Assembly: GCA_963851245.1 (NCBI GenBank)
Contig: CAWKOH010000016.1
Coordinates: 1-64,000 of the forward strand
Origin: CAWKOH01 sp963851245
Lineage (GTDB): Bacteria > Actinomycetota > Acidimicrobiia > Acidimicrobiales > Palsa-688
Length of the DNA stretch: 64,000 nucleotides
Direction of reading: 5' to 3'
Below the pieces are notes generated by a model, which saw only the letters and a list, made by a program, of their open reading frames with translations, ran no database searches and was not told the origin of the DNA. The position numbers and the translations under genes are program-made. Every line of letters starts with the position of its first letter. Positions within the stretch are counted from its first letter, which is position 1. Positions 26,585 to 36,498 of this stretch are shown here, piece by piece.

Positions 26585-27340
26585 TTGCAAACAGTGGAAC
26601 TCGACGGCCTCGACCCGAACCGCATCCCTCGCCACGTGGCGTGTGTGATGGACGGCAACGGTCGCTGGGCCACCAAGCGCGGGCTGCCCCGGACCGAGGG
26701 TCACCGGGCCGGCGAGGACTCTCTGTTCGACGCCGCTTGCGGCGCCCTGGACCTGGGTCTCGAGTATCTGACGGTGTACGCCTTTTCGACCGAGAACTGG
26801 CGCCGGCCGCCCGCCGAGGTCCGCTTCCTTCTGAACGTCATCGCCGACCAGCTCTTGACCCGCCGGCGAGACGAGTTGCACCAGAAGGGGGTGCGGATCC
26901 GCTTCATCGGTCGCCGCGACTGGCGAGTGCCTAAGTGGGTGGTTCGGCGGATGGACGAGGCGGCTCAGCTGACGGAGGGGAACAAGGCCCTCACCCTGAC
27001 CGTCGCCTTCAACTACGGCGGCCGGGCCGAGATCGTCGACGCCGTAAAGGCCATCGCCGCCTCGGGCCTGCCTCCGGCCAAGATCGACGAGCGCACCATC
27101 CGCCGCTATCTCTACGCCCCCGACATCCCCGACCCCGATCTGGTTATTCGCACATCTGGTGAGTACCGGTTGTCAAACTTCCTGCTGTGGGAGCTGGCCT
27201 ACAGCGAGCTGGTGTTCACCGACGTGCTGTGGCCGGACTTCCGACGCGAGCACCTCTTCGAAGCGGTCCGCGAGTTCCAGGCCCGGGATCGTCGCTACGG
27301 CACGACGGGAGACCGCCCGGACGACGGGATACCCAGCTGA
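26585..27340 (+). CDS. uppS: Undecaprenyl/polyprenyl diphosphate synthase (cis-prenyltransferase)
   Basis: 251 residues with the family signatures PRHVACVMDGNGRWATKRG (with the catalytic Asp), YLTVYAFSTENWRRP and the C-terminal RTSGEYRLSNFLLWE. It makes long-chain polyprenyl diphosphate, the lipid carrier for cell-wall synthesis. TTG 26585 has a GGAG site 7 nt upstream; GTG 26594 in frame is an alternative. It is followed by recO, a usual actinobacterial arrangement. Confidence 0.93.
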   Translation: MQTVELDGLDPNRIPRHVACVMDGNGRWATKRGLPRTEGHRAGEDSLFDAACGALDLGLEYLTVYAFSTENWRRPPAEVRFLLNVIADQLLTRRRDELHQKGVRIRFIGRRDWRVPKWVVRRMDEAAQLTEGNKALTLTVAFNYGGRAEIVDAVKAIAASGLPPAKIDERTIRRYLYAPDIPDPDLVIRTSGEYRLSNFLLWELAYSELVFTDVLWPDFRREHLFEAVREFQARDRRYGTTGDRPDDGIPS

Positions 27341-27351
27341 CCCCGCCGGCG

Positions 27352-27438
27352 ATGACCGAGCGGCCTGACCAGACCGACAGGACCGGGAGGCCGGGCAAGA
27401 CCGACAGGCCGGGCAAGACGGACAGGACCGGGACGTGA
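27352..27438 (+). CDS. Short repetitive ORF overlapping recO start
   Basis: A 28-codon frame from ATG 27352 made of repeats of TDR(T/P)G-(R/K) (for example RPGKTDRPGKTDRTG). Its TGA overlaps the recO GTG (GTGA), the layout used for translational coupling. The DNA shows direct repeats of GACAGG-CCGGG-(C)AAGAC between 27379 and 27433. It could be a leader peptide or just repeat DNA between genes. There is no SD of note. Confidence 0.35.
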   Translation: MTERPDQTDRTGRPGKTDRPGKTDRTGT

Positions 27439-28157
27439 CCCTGTACCGCGACGCGGGCGTGGTGCTGCGCACCCACAAACTGGGGGAGGCCGACCGCATC
27501 GTCGTGCTCATGACGGCCGGCCGGGGCAAGGTGCGGGCGGTGGCGAAGGGCATCCGCAAGACCAAGAGCCGGATCGGCGGCCGCCTGGAACCGCCTGTGC
27601 ATGTCAGCCTGCTGCTGTACCAGGGCCGGGACCTGGACGTGGTCAATCAGGCCGAGACCCTGGACCACTACCGCTCCGTCCGCGAGGACCTCGATCGCAT
27701 GACCGACGCCATGGCCCTGCTGGAGGCCGTAGATCAGGTCGCCCAGCCGGGGGAGCCCAATGCCCCCCTGTACCGGATGCTCACCGGCGCCCTGCGGGTT
27801 CTGAGCGAAGCACCGGACCGACCGGCTCTCCTGGTGGCCGCTTTCTACTGGAAGCTCCTGGCCCTGGAAGGAGTGGCGCCGGTCCTGGATCAGTGCGCCC
27901 GGTGCGGTACGACGGCCGACCTCAGCAGCTTCGAGCTCTTCGAAGGCGGGGCCCTGTGCCGCCAGCACCGCCGGGGGTTGGCCGTCGACGAAGAGGCCCT
28001 GGGTGTCATTCGCCGTATTCTCGGCGGCCAGCTGGGTCCGGTGCTGTCCGAGCCACCCGGGCCGAGCTCGGCCACGGTCTCGGCTCTGGCTACGGCCGCC
28101 CTGGAGTCGCATCTCGAACGGAGACTGCGCGCCGTCCACCTGCTCCAGCGCGGTTAG
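27435..28157 (+). CDS. recO: DNA repair protein RecO
   Basis: 240 residues. The N-terminal OB-fold reads YRDAGVVLRTHKLGEADRIV, with KIRKTKSR-like GIRKTKSRIGGRLEP following. A C-terminal zinc site is indicated by CARCGTTADL ... CRQHRRG. RecO loads RecA in the RecFOR recombination pathway. The start GTG at 27435 overlaps a small repetitive ORF. glyS follows after 46 bp. Confidence 0.92.
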   Translation: MTLYRDAGVVLRTHKLGEADRIVVLMTAGRGKVRAVAKGIRKTKSRIGGRLEPPVHVSLLLYQGRDLDVVNQAETLDHYRSVREDLDRMTDAMALLEAVDQVAQPGEPNAPLYRMLTGALRVLSEAPDRPALLVAAFYWKLLALEGVAPVLDQCARCGTTADLSSFELFEGGALCRQHRRGLAVDEEALGVIRRILGGQLGPVLSEPPGPSSATVSALATAALESHLERRLRAVHLLQRG

Positions 28158-28203
28158 CCAACCCGGATTGCTGATCCGGTTCAGCTAGTAGCCTGAAACC
28201 TTT

Positions 28204-29523
28204 ATGACCCCATCCATGGAAGACATAGTCCGGCTCTGTAAGCAGCGCGGTTTCGTCTTTCCTTCGGCCGAGATCTACGGGGGTTTCCGGTCGACCTACG
28301 ACTACGGCCCGTTGGGCGTGCTGATGCTCCGCAACGTGAAGGATGCCTGGTGGCGCTCGATGGTGCAGATGCGCCACGACGTGGTCGGCCTGGACGCCGC
28401 CATCCTGTCGAGCCCCAAGATCTGGGCCGCATCCGGTCACCTGGCCAACTTCACCGATCCCCTCGTGGACTGCCGCAACTGCCAGGAGCGATGGCGCGCC
28501 GACCACCTCGAGCCCGATCCGAAGGACGGCCTGGTGCATTGCCCGAACTGCGGCAGCACCGACCTCACCGAGGCCCGCGCCTTCAACCTGATGTTCAAGA
28601 CCTACGTAGGCCCGGTGGAGGACGAGGGGAGCGTGGCCTATCTGCGTCCGGAGACCGCCCAGGGCCATTTCGTGAACTTCCTCAATGTCATGCAGACGTC
28701 GCGGAAGCGGCCGCCGTTCGGCATAGCCCAGGTGGGCAAGTCGTTCCGAAACGAGATAACCCCCGGCAACTTCGTCTTTCGCACCCGGGAGTTCGAGCAG
28801 ATGGAACTGGAGTACTTCGTCCCTCCGGACGAGGCACCCAAGTGGTTCGAGTATTGGTGCCAGGAGAGGCTCGAGTGGTACGTGGACTTCGGCATCCCCC
28901 GCGACATGCTGCGTCTGCGGCCGCACACGCAGGACGAACTGTCGCACTACTCGGAGCAGACGTCGGACGTGGAGTTCCTGTTCCCGTGGGGCTGGGGTGA
29001 GCTCGAGGGCATCGCCAACCGGACCGACTACGACCTCAAGGCTCACGCCGAAGCCAGCGGTGAGCGGCTGGAGTACTTCGACCAGGCGACCGGTGTCCGC
29101 TACACCCCCTACGTGATCGAGCCGGCCGCCGGCGCCACCCGGACCATGATGGCCTTCTTGCTGGCCGCCTACGATGTCGACGAGATCGGGGGCGAGCAGC
29201 GGACGGTCCTGCGCCTCGACCATCGCATCGCCCCCTACCAGGTGGCGGTGCTGCCGCTGTCCCGCAAGGACACGCTGATACCGCTGGCCCTCGACGTCCT
29301 GCAGAGGCTTCAACCGATCGCCATGTGCGACTACGACGAGACCCAGTCGATCGGCCGGCGCTACCGCCGCCAGGACGAGATCGGAACCCCCCTCGCAGTC
29401 ACGGTCGACTTCGACTCACTCGACGACCGGGCTGTGACCATCCGCGATCGCGACACCACCGACCAGGTCCGCGTCCCGATCGCAGACCTGGTCGGTGAGG
29501 TGTCGGCCCGCCTCGCCTGCTGA
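28204..29523 (+). CDS. glyS: Glycyl-tRNA synthetase (class II, dimeric type)
   Basis: 439 residues, near the usual length for actinobacterial dimeric GlyRS. Signatures include KQRGFVFPSAEIYGGFRSTY, DYGPLG, a zinc-type CRNC ... CPNCGS insertion, motif 2 FRNEITPGNFVFRTREFEQM and motif 3 near AAGATRTMMAFLL. The C-terminal anticodon-binding domain reads RIAPYQVAVLPLSRKD. It charges tRNA-Gly. It is not in an obvious operon with recO. Confidence 0.95.
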   Translation: MTPSMEDIVRLCKQRGFVFPSAEIYGGFRSTYDYGPLGVLMLRNVKDAWWRSMVQMRHDVVGLDAAILSSPKIWAASGHLANFTDPLVDCRNCQERWRADHLEPDPKDGLVHCPNCGSTDLTEARAFNLMFKTYVGPVEDEGSVAYLRPETAQGHFVNFLNVMQTSRKRPPFGIAQVGKSFRNEITPGNFVFRTREFEQMELEYFVPPDEAPKWFEYWCQERLEWYVDFGIPRDMLRLRPHTQDELSHYSEQTSDVEFLFPWGWGELEGIANRTDYDLKAHAEASGERLEYFDQATGVRYTPYVIEPAAGATRTMMAFLLAAYDVDEIGGEQRTVLRLDHRIAPYQVAVLPLSRKDTLIPLALDVLQRLQPIAMCDYDETQSIGRRYRRQDEIGTPLAVTVDFDSLDDRAVTIRDRDTTDQVRVPIADLVGEVSARLAC

Positions 29524-29529
29524 GGTGCG

Positions 29530-29592
29530 AGCGGCGGGGGGCCGGTGTGGAGGCGCCCCGCTCCCCACCGGACCGGACCCGCCTCCGCCGCT
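29530..29592. terminator. Candidate bidirectional terminator between glyS and NHL gene
   Basis: AGCGGCGG (29530-29537) can pair with CCGCCGCT (29585-29592), and an inner imperfect stem joins GGCCGGTGTGGAG (29541-29553) with CTCCCCACCGGACC (29561-29574). It lies in the 67-bp convergent gap. It is GC-rich with no T-run, so termination is inferred from location. Confidence 0.45.
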
Positions 29593-30229
29593 AGGGCAGG
29601 CCGAGCAGATTGAGCTGGTTGCTTATGTCGTCCACGAAGTAGACGCCCTGGTGTTGAGGCGCAATGGCCAGGCCGAAGAGAGCGCCGGCGCCGCCAGGTC
29701 CCGGCGGAGGCGAGGTGTCGATGAGCTGGAAGTTCACCACATGCCCGGACGGGGTGGTCTCGACGATGAACCCATCACCACCGTTGACGGTGACGATGTT
29801 GCCGTTCGGGGCGATCGTCAGGCCGAGGGGTGCGTTGAGATGGCTCACGCTCATATCAGTGGAGGACACCAAAGAGCCCTGGCCCGCGTTGCTGTGGCGG
29901 AACAGGGCGTTGGGGATGGCCCGGATGGTGCTGTCGACCGTATCTGCTACGTAAAGCGTTCCATGCTGGCTCAGTCCGACACCGGTGGGGCCGATGATCA
30001 GCGCGGCTGGATCGGTCTGCTCCGGGAAGCCGGAACCGATGACGGTGTTGCCCGTGACCCGCGGGAAGCCGTGGTCGAGGTCCAGGTCCAACCTGACCAC
30101 GGTGCCGGCGGTGGCAGTGCCGTTGGCAATGACATCACCGTTGAGGACGTTGGTGAAGAACAACACGGCGTCGTCGCCGTGTGACACTGCGGTCAGGTCC
30201 CATGGTCCGTTCATGTCACCTCCGGACAT
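29591..30229 (-). CDS. NHL-type beta-propeller protein, probably 5'-truncated
   Basis: The 212 residues from ATG 30229 read as the C-terminal half of a secreted beta-propeller protein. Repeats include ALIIGPTGVGLSQHGTLYVAD, PLGLTIAPNGNIVTVNGGDG and LFGLAIAPQHQGVYFVDD, each blade with a G-L-x-(I/L)-x-P pattern. The frame is open up to 30409, but residues upstream (containing EIRCRQPEACVITT) look unrelated and overlap the ppdK promoter. No signal peptide is visible, though relatives as I remember them are longer and exported. The 5' part has probably been lost, so function is doubtful. Confidence 0.55.
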   Translation of the reverse strand: MSGGDMNGPWDLTAVSHGDDAVLFFTNVLNGDVIANGTATAGTVVRLDLDLDHGFPRVTGNTVIGSGFPEQTDPAALIIGPTGVGLSQHGTLYVADTVDSTIRAIPNALFRHSNAGQGSLVSSTDMSVSHLNAPLGLTIAPNGNIVTVNGGDGFIVETTPSGHVVNFQLIDTSPPPGPGGAGALFGLAIAPQHQGVYFVDDISNQLNLLGLP

Positions 30230-30407
30230 GGTGGTGATCACGCAGGCCTCCGGTTGGCGGCACCGAATCTCGACGCGGACGCGCCGTCCCCATGTGCCTG
30301 TTGTCGGGAGTGCTACGGATCCCCACCCGAAAGAGATCTCCTGCTCCCGAAAATTCATCCGATCGACCCGAACGGCGGAGGTCCCGGCAGGTTCTAGGCT
30401 CGGGACC

Positions 30408-33044
30408 ATGACTTTCGTCTACTCCTTTGATCACAAGCACCGCCGCCCGCCGATGGACATGAAGGACCTGCTCGGCGGAAAGGGAGCCAACCTGGCCGAG
30501 ATGACTTCCGTGCTCGGCTTGCCGGTCCCGCCCGGCTTCACGATCACCACCGACGCCTGCCGGGCCTACATGGCCGGCGGGTGGCCGGACGGCCTGAGCG
30601 AGGAGGTAGCCCGCCACGTCAGGCGCCTCGAGAAGTCCATGGGTAAAAGGTTGGGCGACGCGAGCGACCCGCTCCTCGTGAGCGTGCGGTCGGGCGCCAA
30701 GTTCTCCATGCCCGGGATGATGGACACAGTGCTAAACCTGGGCCTGAACGACGCGTCGGTCAAGGGCCTGGCCGACCAGACCAGCGATGAGCGCTTCGCC
30801 TACGACTCCTACCGCCGCTTCATCTCGATGTACGGACGGATCGTGCTGGGCATCGAGGGCGGCCTGTTCGACCATCCGTTCGAGGAAGCCAAGGAGAGGG
30901 CGGGGGTCAAGAGCGACGCCGAGGTGCCGGCAGGCGTCCTGCGCGACCTGTGCCAGGAGTACAAGACGGCGGTGGAGAAGGCGACCGGGCATCCCTTCCC
31001 GCAGGAGCCCCAGGACCAGTTGCGCGGCGCCATCGAGGCCGTTTTCGCCTCGTGGAACGGGGCCCGGGCCGTCGCCTACCGGGTCCGGGAGCGCATACCG
31101 CATGACCTGGGCACGGCGGTCAACGTGCAGACCATGGTGTTCGGCAACCGCGACGACAACTCGGGGACCGGGGTGGGCTTCACCCGCGACCCGGCCAGTG
31201 GCGCCCAGGGTGAGTACGGCGATTTTCTCATCAACGCCCAGGGGGAGGACGTGGTCGCCGGTATCCGCAACACCCTTCCCCTCGCTGCTCTCAAGGAGAG
31301 ATTCCCGGGCATCTTCAAGGAGCTCACGGGCATCTTCGCCAGGTTGGAGACCCACTACCGGGACATGTGCGACACCGAGTTCACGATCGACCAGGGCAAG
31401 CTGTGGATGCTGCAGACCCGGGTGGGCAAGCGAACGGGACGGGCCGCCCTGCGTATGGCGGTCGAGATGACCAAACAGAGAGGCTGGAAGATCACCCGGG
31501 AGGAGGCGGTCAGCCGGGTCACGGCCGACCACCTCGACCAGGTGCTACACCCGCAGCTGAAGGGGAGCAACCTGGAGGTGATCGCGACCGGCCTGGCGGC
31601 GTCGCCAGGTGCGGCCGTGGGCGCGGCGGTGTTCGACGCCGACACGGCGGAGGCCGCGGCCGGCCGGGGCGAGCGGGTGATCCTGGTGAGGAGCGAGACC
31701 TCGCCGGAGGACGTGCACGGCATGATCGCAGCCCAGGGAATCCTGACCTCCCGTGGAGGGCTGGTCAGCCACGCAGCCGTGGTGGCCCGGGGTTGGGGCA
31801 AGCCGGCCGTGGTAGGAGCCGAGTCGGTGCGCATCAGAGGGAACTCTTTTACGACCGGGAATGTCACCGTCAACGAAGGGGACATGATCTCCGTCGACGG
31901 CAGCACCGGCCAGGTCGTGCTCGGAGAAGCGGAGCTGACCGCGGCGGACGTGCCCGACGAGTTCGCCATACTCCTGGGCTGGGCCGACAAGATCCGAAAG
32001 GGAAAGCTGGCCGTGCGGGCCAACGCCGACAACGGCCCCGACTCCGCCAACGCCCGCAGCTTCGGCGCTGAGGGCATCGGGCTGTGCCGAACCGAGCACA
32101 TGTTCCTGGGCGAAGATCGCCTGCCCATCGTTCGCCGCATGATCCTGGCCTCGTCGGAGAAGGAGGAGGCGGCCGCGCTCGAAGAACTGCGCGAGGCTCA
32201 GAAGCAGGACTTCGTGGCGATCCTCGAAGCCATGGACGGCCTGCCGGTCACGGTCCGCCTGCTCGACCCCCCGCTGCACGAATTCCTGCCCTCCACCGAG
32301 GAGCTCGAGATCAAGAAGGCCACGACCGGTCTGAGCCCCCAGGAGGAGGAGCTTCTGGCCGCGGCCAAGGCCTGGCACGAGTTCAACCCCATGCTCGGCA
32401 CTCGCGGCGTCCGGCTCGGGGTCATCAAGCCCGGGCTGTACGAGATGCAGGTCCGGGCCCTGATGCAGGCGGCGGGGGAGCGGGTCGCCGCCGGCGGCAA
32501 GCCCCGGGTCGAGGTGATGATCCCCTTGACGGTGACCCGCCAGGAGCTGGGCCTGGCCCGCTCCTGGGTCAGCGATGCCATAGCTTCGGTTGTGTCCGGA
32601 CATCCCGGCCTGGGCAAGAAGGTCGACGTGCTCATCGGAACCATGATCGAGACCCCTCGCGCCGCGGTGCGGGCGGACGAGATCGCCGAGGAGGCCGACT
32701 TCTTCTGCTTCGGGACCAATGACCTGACCCAGATGACGTTCGGTTTCTCCCGCGACGACGTGGAGGGCCGGATGATGAGCGCCTATCTGGAGGAGGGCCT
32801 GCTCAAGCGCAACCCGTTCGAGACCATCGACCAGCCCGGAGTGGGGCAGCTGGTGCTCGACGCGGTGTCGCGGGGCCGATCGACCAAAGCCGACCTGAAG
32901 CTGGGCGTATGCGGTGAACACGGCGGCGACCCCGAGTCCATCGACTTCTTCTACCGGGCCGGGCTGGATTACGTCTCGTGCTCGCCGTTCCGGGTGCCCA
33001 TCGCCCGGTTGGCCGCCGCCCAAGCCGTAATAGCCCACGGCTGA
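30408..33044 (+). CDS. ppdK: Pyruvate, phosphate dikinase
   Basis: 878 residues, full length and intact. The N-terminal ATP-grasp part starts VYSFDHKHRRP and has LLGGKGANLAEMTSVLGLPV. The swivelling phosphohistidine domain contains GGLVSHAAVVARGWGKPAVV, with the catalytic His about residue 455. The PEP/pyruvate TIM-barrel contains GIGLCRTEHMF and the catalytic Cys about residue 835 in LGVCGEHGGDP. It interconverts pyruvate + ATP + Pi with PEP + AMP + PPi for gluconeogenesis or glycolytic control. ATG 30408 was chosen because it fits the family N-terminus; no regulatory PDRP gene is adjacent. Confidence 0.95.
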   Translation: MTFVYSFDHKHRRPPMDMKDLLGGKGANLAEMTSVLGLPVPPGFTITTDACRAYMAGGWPDGLSEEVARHVRRLEKSMGKRLGDASDPLLVSVRSGAKFSMPGMMDTVLNLGLNDASVKGLADQTSDERFAYDSYRRFISMYGRIVLGIEGGLFDHPFEEAKERAGVKSDAEVPAGVLRDLCQEYKTAVEKATGHPFPQEPQDQLRGAIEAVFASWNGARAVAYRVRERIPHDLGTAVNVQTMVFGNRDDNSGTGVGFTRDPASGAQGEYGDFLINAQGEDVVAGIRNTLPLAALKERFPGIFKELTGIFARLETHYRDMCDTEFTIDQGKLWMLQTRVGKRTGRAALRMAVEMTKQRGWKITREEAVSRVTADHLDQVLHPQLKGSNLEVIATGLAASPGAAVGAAVFDADTAEAAAGRGERVILVRSETSPEDVHGMIAAQGILTSRGGLVSHAAVVARGWGKPAVVGAESVRIRGNSFTTGNVTVNEGDMISVDGSTGQVVLGEAELTAADVPDEFAILLGWADKIRKGKLAVRANADNGPDSANARSFGAEGIGLCRTEHMFLGEDRLPIVRRMILASSEKEEAAALEELREAQKQDFVAILEAMDGLPVTVRLLDPPLHEFLPSTEELEIKKATTGLSPQEEELLAAAKAWHEFNPMLGTRGVRLGVIKPGLYEMQVRALMQAAGERVAAGGKPRVEVMIPLTVTRQELGLARSWVSDAIASVVSGHPGLGKKVDVLIGTMIETPRAAVRADEIAEEADFFCFGTNDLTQMTFGFSRDDVEGRMMSAYLEEGLLKRNPFETIDQPGVGQLVLDAVSRGRSTKADLKLGVCGEHGGDPESIDFFYRAGLDYVSCSPFRVPIARLAAAQAVIAHG

Positions 33045-33091
33045 TCAGCCTCGGTCCGAGCGATTAAACCAAGAGGTAGTTCACCTCCGGC

Positions 33092-34948
33092 ATGCCTAAG
33101 GTCGCGACTGTGGGCATAGTCGAAGAGGACATCGCCAGGGTGCGGGCGGCCACGGACTTCGTGGCTCTGGCCGGCGAGCACCTGGCGCTGCGCCGGGTGG
33201 GCACCCGGTGGGTCGGCCTGTGCCCGTTCCACACCGAGAAGAGCCCGTCTTTCTCCATCAACGCCGAACTCGGCATGTACTACTGCTTCGGTTGCGGGGC
33301 CAAGGGTGACGTCATCACCTTCCTCCGCGAGGTGGAGCACCTCGACTTCGTCGAGGCGGTCGAGCGACTGGCCGCCCGGGCCGGCATCAGCCTGCGGTAC
33401 GACAACGAATCCGCCGGCCGGGACCATCTGCGCAGGAGCCGCCTCCACGAGACGCTGGAAGCGGCCATCGCCTGGTATCACGAGCAGCTGCTGTCAGACA
33501 GCGAGGCCGGGGCCGCCCGGGCTTACCTGCGCGGCCGCGGCTACGGCGCCGAGGAGGTTCGGACCTATCGACTGGGCTGGGCGCCCGAAGGATGGGACCG
33601 GCTGGTCCGGAATCTCTCGGGGTGCCGCCGCCGGCGTTGGTCGACGCCGGCCTGGCCACTGTCGATCAGTCGGGCCGCTACACCGACTTCTTCCGCGGGC
33701 GGATCCTCTTCCCGATCTTCGAGGCCGGCGGCCGCCCCGTGGGTGCCGGAGGGCGGCTGCTGCCGGGAGGCACCGGCCCGAAGTACAAGAACACGTCCGC
33801 GACCGCGGTGTACGACAAGAGCCGGGTCCTCTACGGGCTCAACTGGGCCAAGAAGGCGGTCGTCGACAAGGGCCGGGTCGTCGTCTGCGAGGGCTACACC
33901 GACGTCATCGGGCTGCAGCGGGCCGGCGTGGGAGAGGCGGTGGCCACGTGCGGAACGGCGCTGGCCGACGGGCACATCAGGCTGCTTACCAACTTCGCTC
34001 GCCGGATCGTTCTGGCCTACGACGCCGACGCGGCCGGTCAGGCCGCGGCCGAGCGCTTCTACGAATGGGAGAGCCGCTTACGAGGTCGACATCCGGGTGG
34101 CCGCGCTGCCGTCCGGTGCCGATCCCGCCGACCTGGCTCGAACCGATCCCGACGCTCTGGCCGGCGCCGTGGACGGGGCCCGGCCCTATCTGGCCTTCCG
34201 CCTCGACCGGCTGTTCGCCCGCGCCGACCTGGCCAATCCGGAAGGGCCGGGTCCGGGCCGCGGCGGAGGCCATGGCGCTTGTGGGGGAGCATCCCAACGA
34301 GCTGGTCCGCGACCAGTACCTGATGCAGGTCGCCGATCGCTGCCGGGTGGAGCCGGAGCGGTTGCGCCAACTGGCGGGCGGCGGCCCGGCCTCCCCCCTA
34401 TCAGCGGCAGCCGCAGCCGGTGACGCAAACGGGTCGACCCGCAACGGCGCCGGCCGGCCGGGACCGCGTCGCGGTCAGCGGTCCGGAGCTCGAGGCCCTG
34501 CGGCTGGCGGTGCACCGCCCGGAGGAGGTGGCGTCCCGGTTGGAGCGGAACCTCTTCGCCCACCCGCTGGCGGGCGCCGCCTTCGACGCCTTGTCGGCGG
34601 CCGGCACCTTTCACGATGCGGTCGAAGCGGCCGACCCCCAGGCCGCCGAGCTGCTCCAGCGTCTGGCCGTGGAGGAGAGCGACGCCGATCCGGACGACAT
34701 CATGATCCGGTTGGTAGAGCGGGCCACCCAACGGGCGCTGCGTGACCTGCAGGCCGAGATGCGCCAGGCCGACCAGGCCGGTCAGGCGGAGTACGCCCCG
34801 ACCGTCGCCTGGCTGAAGCTGGCCCTGGAGACCATGCGGTCGGACGATGCGAGCAGAACAGACGCCGCCGTTGATGCCGAAGAGCGGTTGGTAGGCTGGC
34901 TCGTGGCCCGCGACCAGCGGAATGGGCCGCACGGAGGCGAAAGGATGA
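33092..34948 (+). CDS. dnaG: DNA primase DnaG, at least four frameshifts
   Basis: The replicative primase. The N-terminal zinc domain reads WVGLCPFHTEKSPSFSINA, then YYCFGCGAKGDVITFLREVE. The catalytic part has GGRLLPGGTGPKYKNTS and KNTSATAVYDKSRVLYGLNW, and the TOPRIM segment GRVVVCEGYTDVIGLQRAG precedes IVLAYDADAAGQAAAERFYEW. The helicase-binding C-terminal domain ends near APTVAWLKLALETM. These blocks lie in different frames: shifts near 33620, 34075, 34245 and 34410. Because dnaG is essential, the shifts are best read as assembly errors. The end is uncertain; the last frame passes into the rpoD start, and an ATGA-type overlap at 34945-34948 is proposed. Confidence 0.85.
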
Positions 34949-36443
34949 CAGACGGGGGGACGACGCCATTCACGCCGGAGGGCGAGCTGACCGGTGCACT
35001 TCCTCGCCCTCCTCCTCCTCGGTCAGAAGCGTGGCTACCTGACGCCGGACGACCTGATCAGCGTGATGGAGTCGGTGGAGCTGACTCCAGGCATCATCGA
35101 CTCCGCCATCTGCAGGGTCCGCGCCGCCGGCATCGAGTGGCGCGATGACACCGATCTCGTCGTTGACAGCGATCTCGACGATGACACCGACCTCGACGCC
35201 GCAACCTTCGATGAGGAAGCCGACTTCGACGAGGAAGGACCCGGTTTCGATGAAGTCGCCGTCTTTGACGACGGACGCCGTCGCCGACACGGAGGCCGAG
35301 GCCCTCACCAAGGGCGCAGGTACCGGGGCCGCTCCCGGCGAGACAGACGCAGCGGGTGGCGGTCACGCGAGCAACGGGCTGGCGGCGCCTGGCCTCGAAC
35401 CGCCCCGCCTCGAAACGCTCAGGCCGGAGCTGACGCCCGAAGACATCGAGGCCATCCGGCCTCGCCTGCGGCCGGTACTCACCGAGGTGCGCCTTGATTT
35501 CGATTCGGCGGCCGGCGGCAGCTCCGATCCGGTTCGCATGTACCTGAAGGAGATCGGCAAGGTCCCGCTCCTCACTGCGACCGAGGAGGTCGTTCTGGCC
35601 CGCTGCGTGGAGCAGGGGCTGCTGGCGACCGAGCGGCTGGCCGAGATGGACGACGGCGACAGGCGCGGCGGTGACCGCCCGCGGGCCACCGAGGACGAGC
35701 GCCTCCGGCGGCAGGGCATATCGGCCAAGCGGATCCTGGTAGAGGCCAACCTGCGTTTGGTCGTGTCCATCGCCAAGCGGTACCGGAACCGGGGCATGGC
35801 CTTTCTCGACCTGATCCAGGAGGGGAACCTGGGCCTCATGAGAGCGGTCGACAAGTTCGACTACACCAAGGGCTTCAAGTTCTCCACCTATGCCACCTGG
35901 TGGATCCGCCAGGCCATCACCCGGGCCATTGCAGATCAGGCCCGGACCATCCGTATCCCGGTGCACATGGTCGACACCATCAACAAGGTGATGCGCACCC
36001 AGCGCCAGCTCCTTCAGGATCTGGGCCGGGAACCCAGCGTGGAGGAGGTCGCCGCCCGGGTCGAGATGACCCCGGACCGGGTCCGGGAGATCGTCCGGGT
36101 CAGCCAGGAGACGGTGTCGCTCGAGCAGCCCATGGGCGAGGACGACTTCAGCCTCTCGGACCTGCTGGAGGACGAGGCCATGGAGGCGCCGTCGCAGGCG
36201 GCGGCCCGGGCCTTGCTGAACGAGGCCATCAACGAAGCCCTCTCGGAGCTTTCCGAGCGAGAGCGCAAGGTGGTGCGGTTGCGCTTCGGGCTCGACGACG
36301 GCCAGATGCGCACGCTGGAAGAGGTCGGGCGCGAGTTCGGAGTGACCCGGGAGAGGATCCGCCAGATCGAGTCCAAGACGCTGGCCAAGCTGCGCCACCC
36401 GATGCACAGCGGCCACCTCCGCGACTACCTGGAGGACGAGTAG
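34945..36443 (+). CDS. rpoD: Primary sigma-70 factor RpoD/SigA, two frameshifts
   Basis: A group-1 sigma factor. ATG 34945 has an AAAGG site immediately before it and opens MTDGGTTPFTPEGELT. A shift near 34990 leads to region 1.1 (LGQKRGYLTPDDLISVMESV) and a very acidic linker of Asp/Glu repeats. A second shift near 35270 leads into the conserved part. Region 1.2 reads SSDPVRMYLKEIGKVPLL, region 2 contains FKFSTYATWWIRQAITRAI and RTIRIPVHMV, and region 3 DRVREIVRVSQETVSLEQP. Region 4 contains LRFGLDDGQMRTLEEVGREF and ends LAKLRHPMH. It directs housekeeping transcription. The tRNA-Asn gene follows 56 bp downstream. Confidence 0.92.
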
Positions 36444-36498
36444 GGCGGGCGAGTGGAATCCTCCTCCCGGGCTGAGGCTGATAGGGTTCTCGGGCCTT

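Noticed and set aside
23534..26881. Very long minus-strand frame extending the helicase to 1115 residues
   Set aside because: The part beyond 25540 lies across the LLM oxidoreductase and uppS genes and reads as shadow; the helicase fold begins near 25489.
31545..33038. Long minus-strand frame antisense to ppdK
   Set aside because: Composition is shadow-like (Gly/His/Glu-rich) and ppdK is full length on the plus strand.
35094..36416. 440-codon minus-strand frame antisense to rpoD
   Set aside because: The sigma factor regions on the plus strand are unmistakable and the minus frame has no domain.
33092..36443. dnaG and rpoD treated as pseudogenes or programmed frameshift genes
   Set aside because: Both are essential, the shifts are many, have no common slippery site, and are shared with unrelated genes across the window, so sequence error is simpler.
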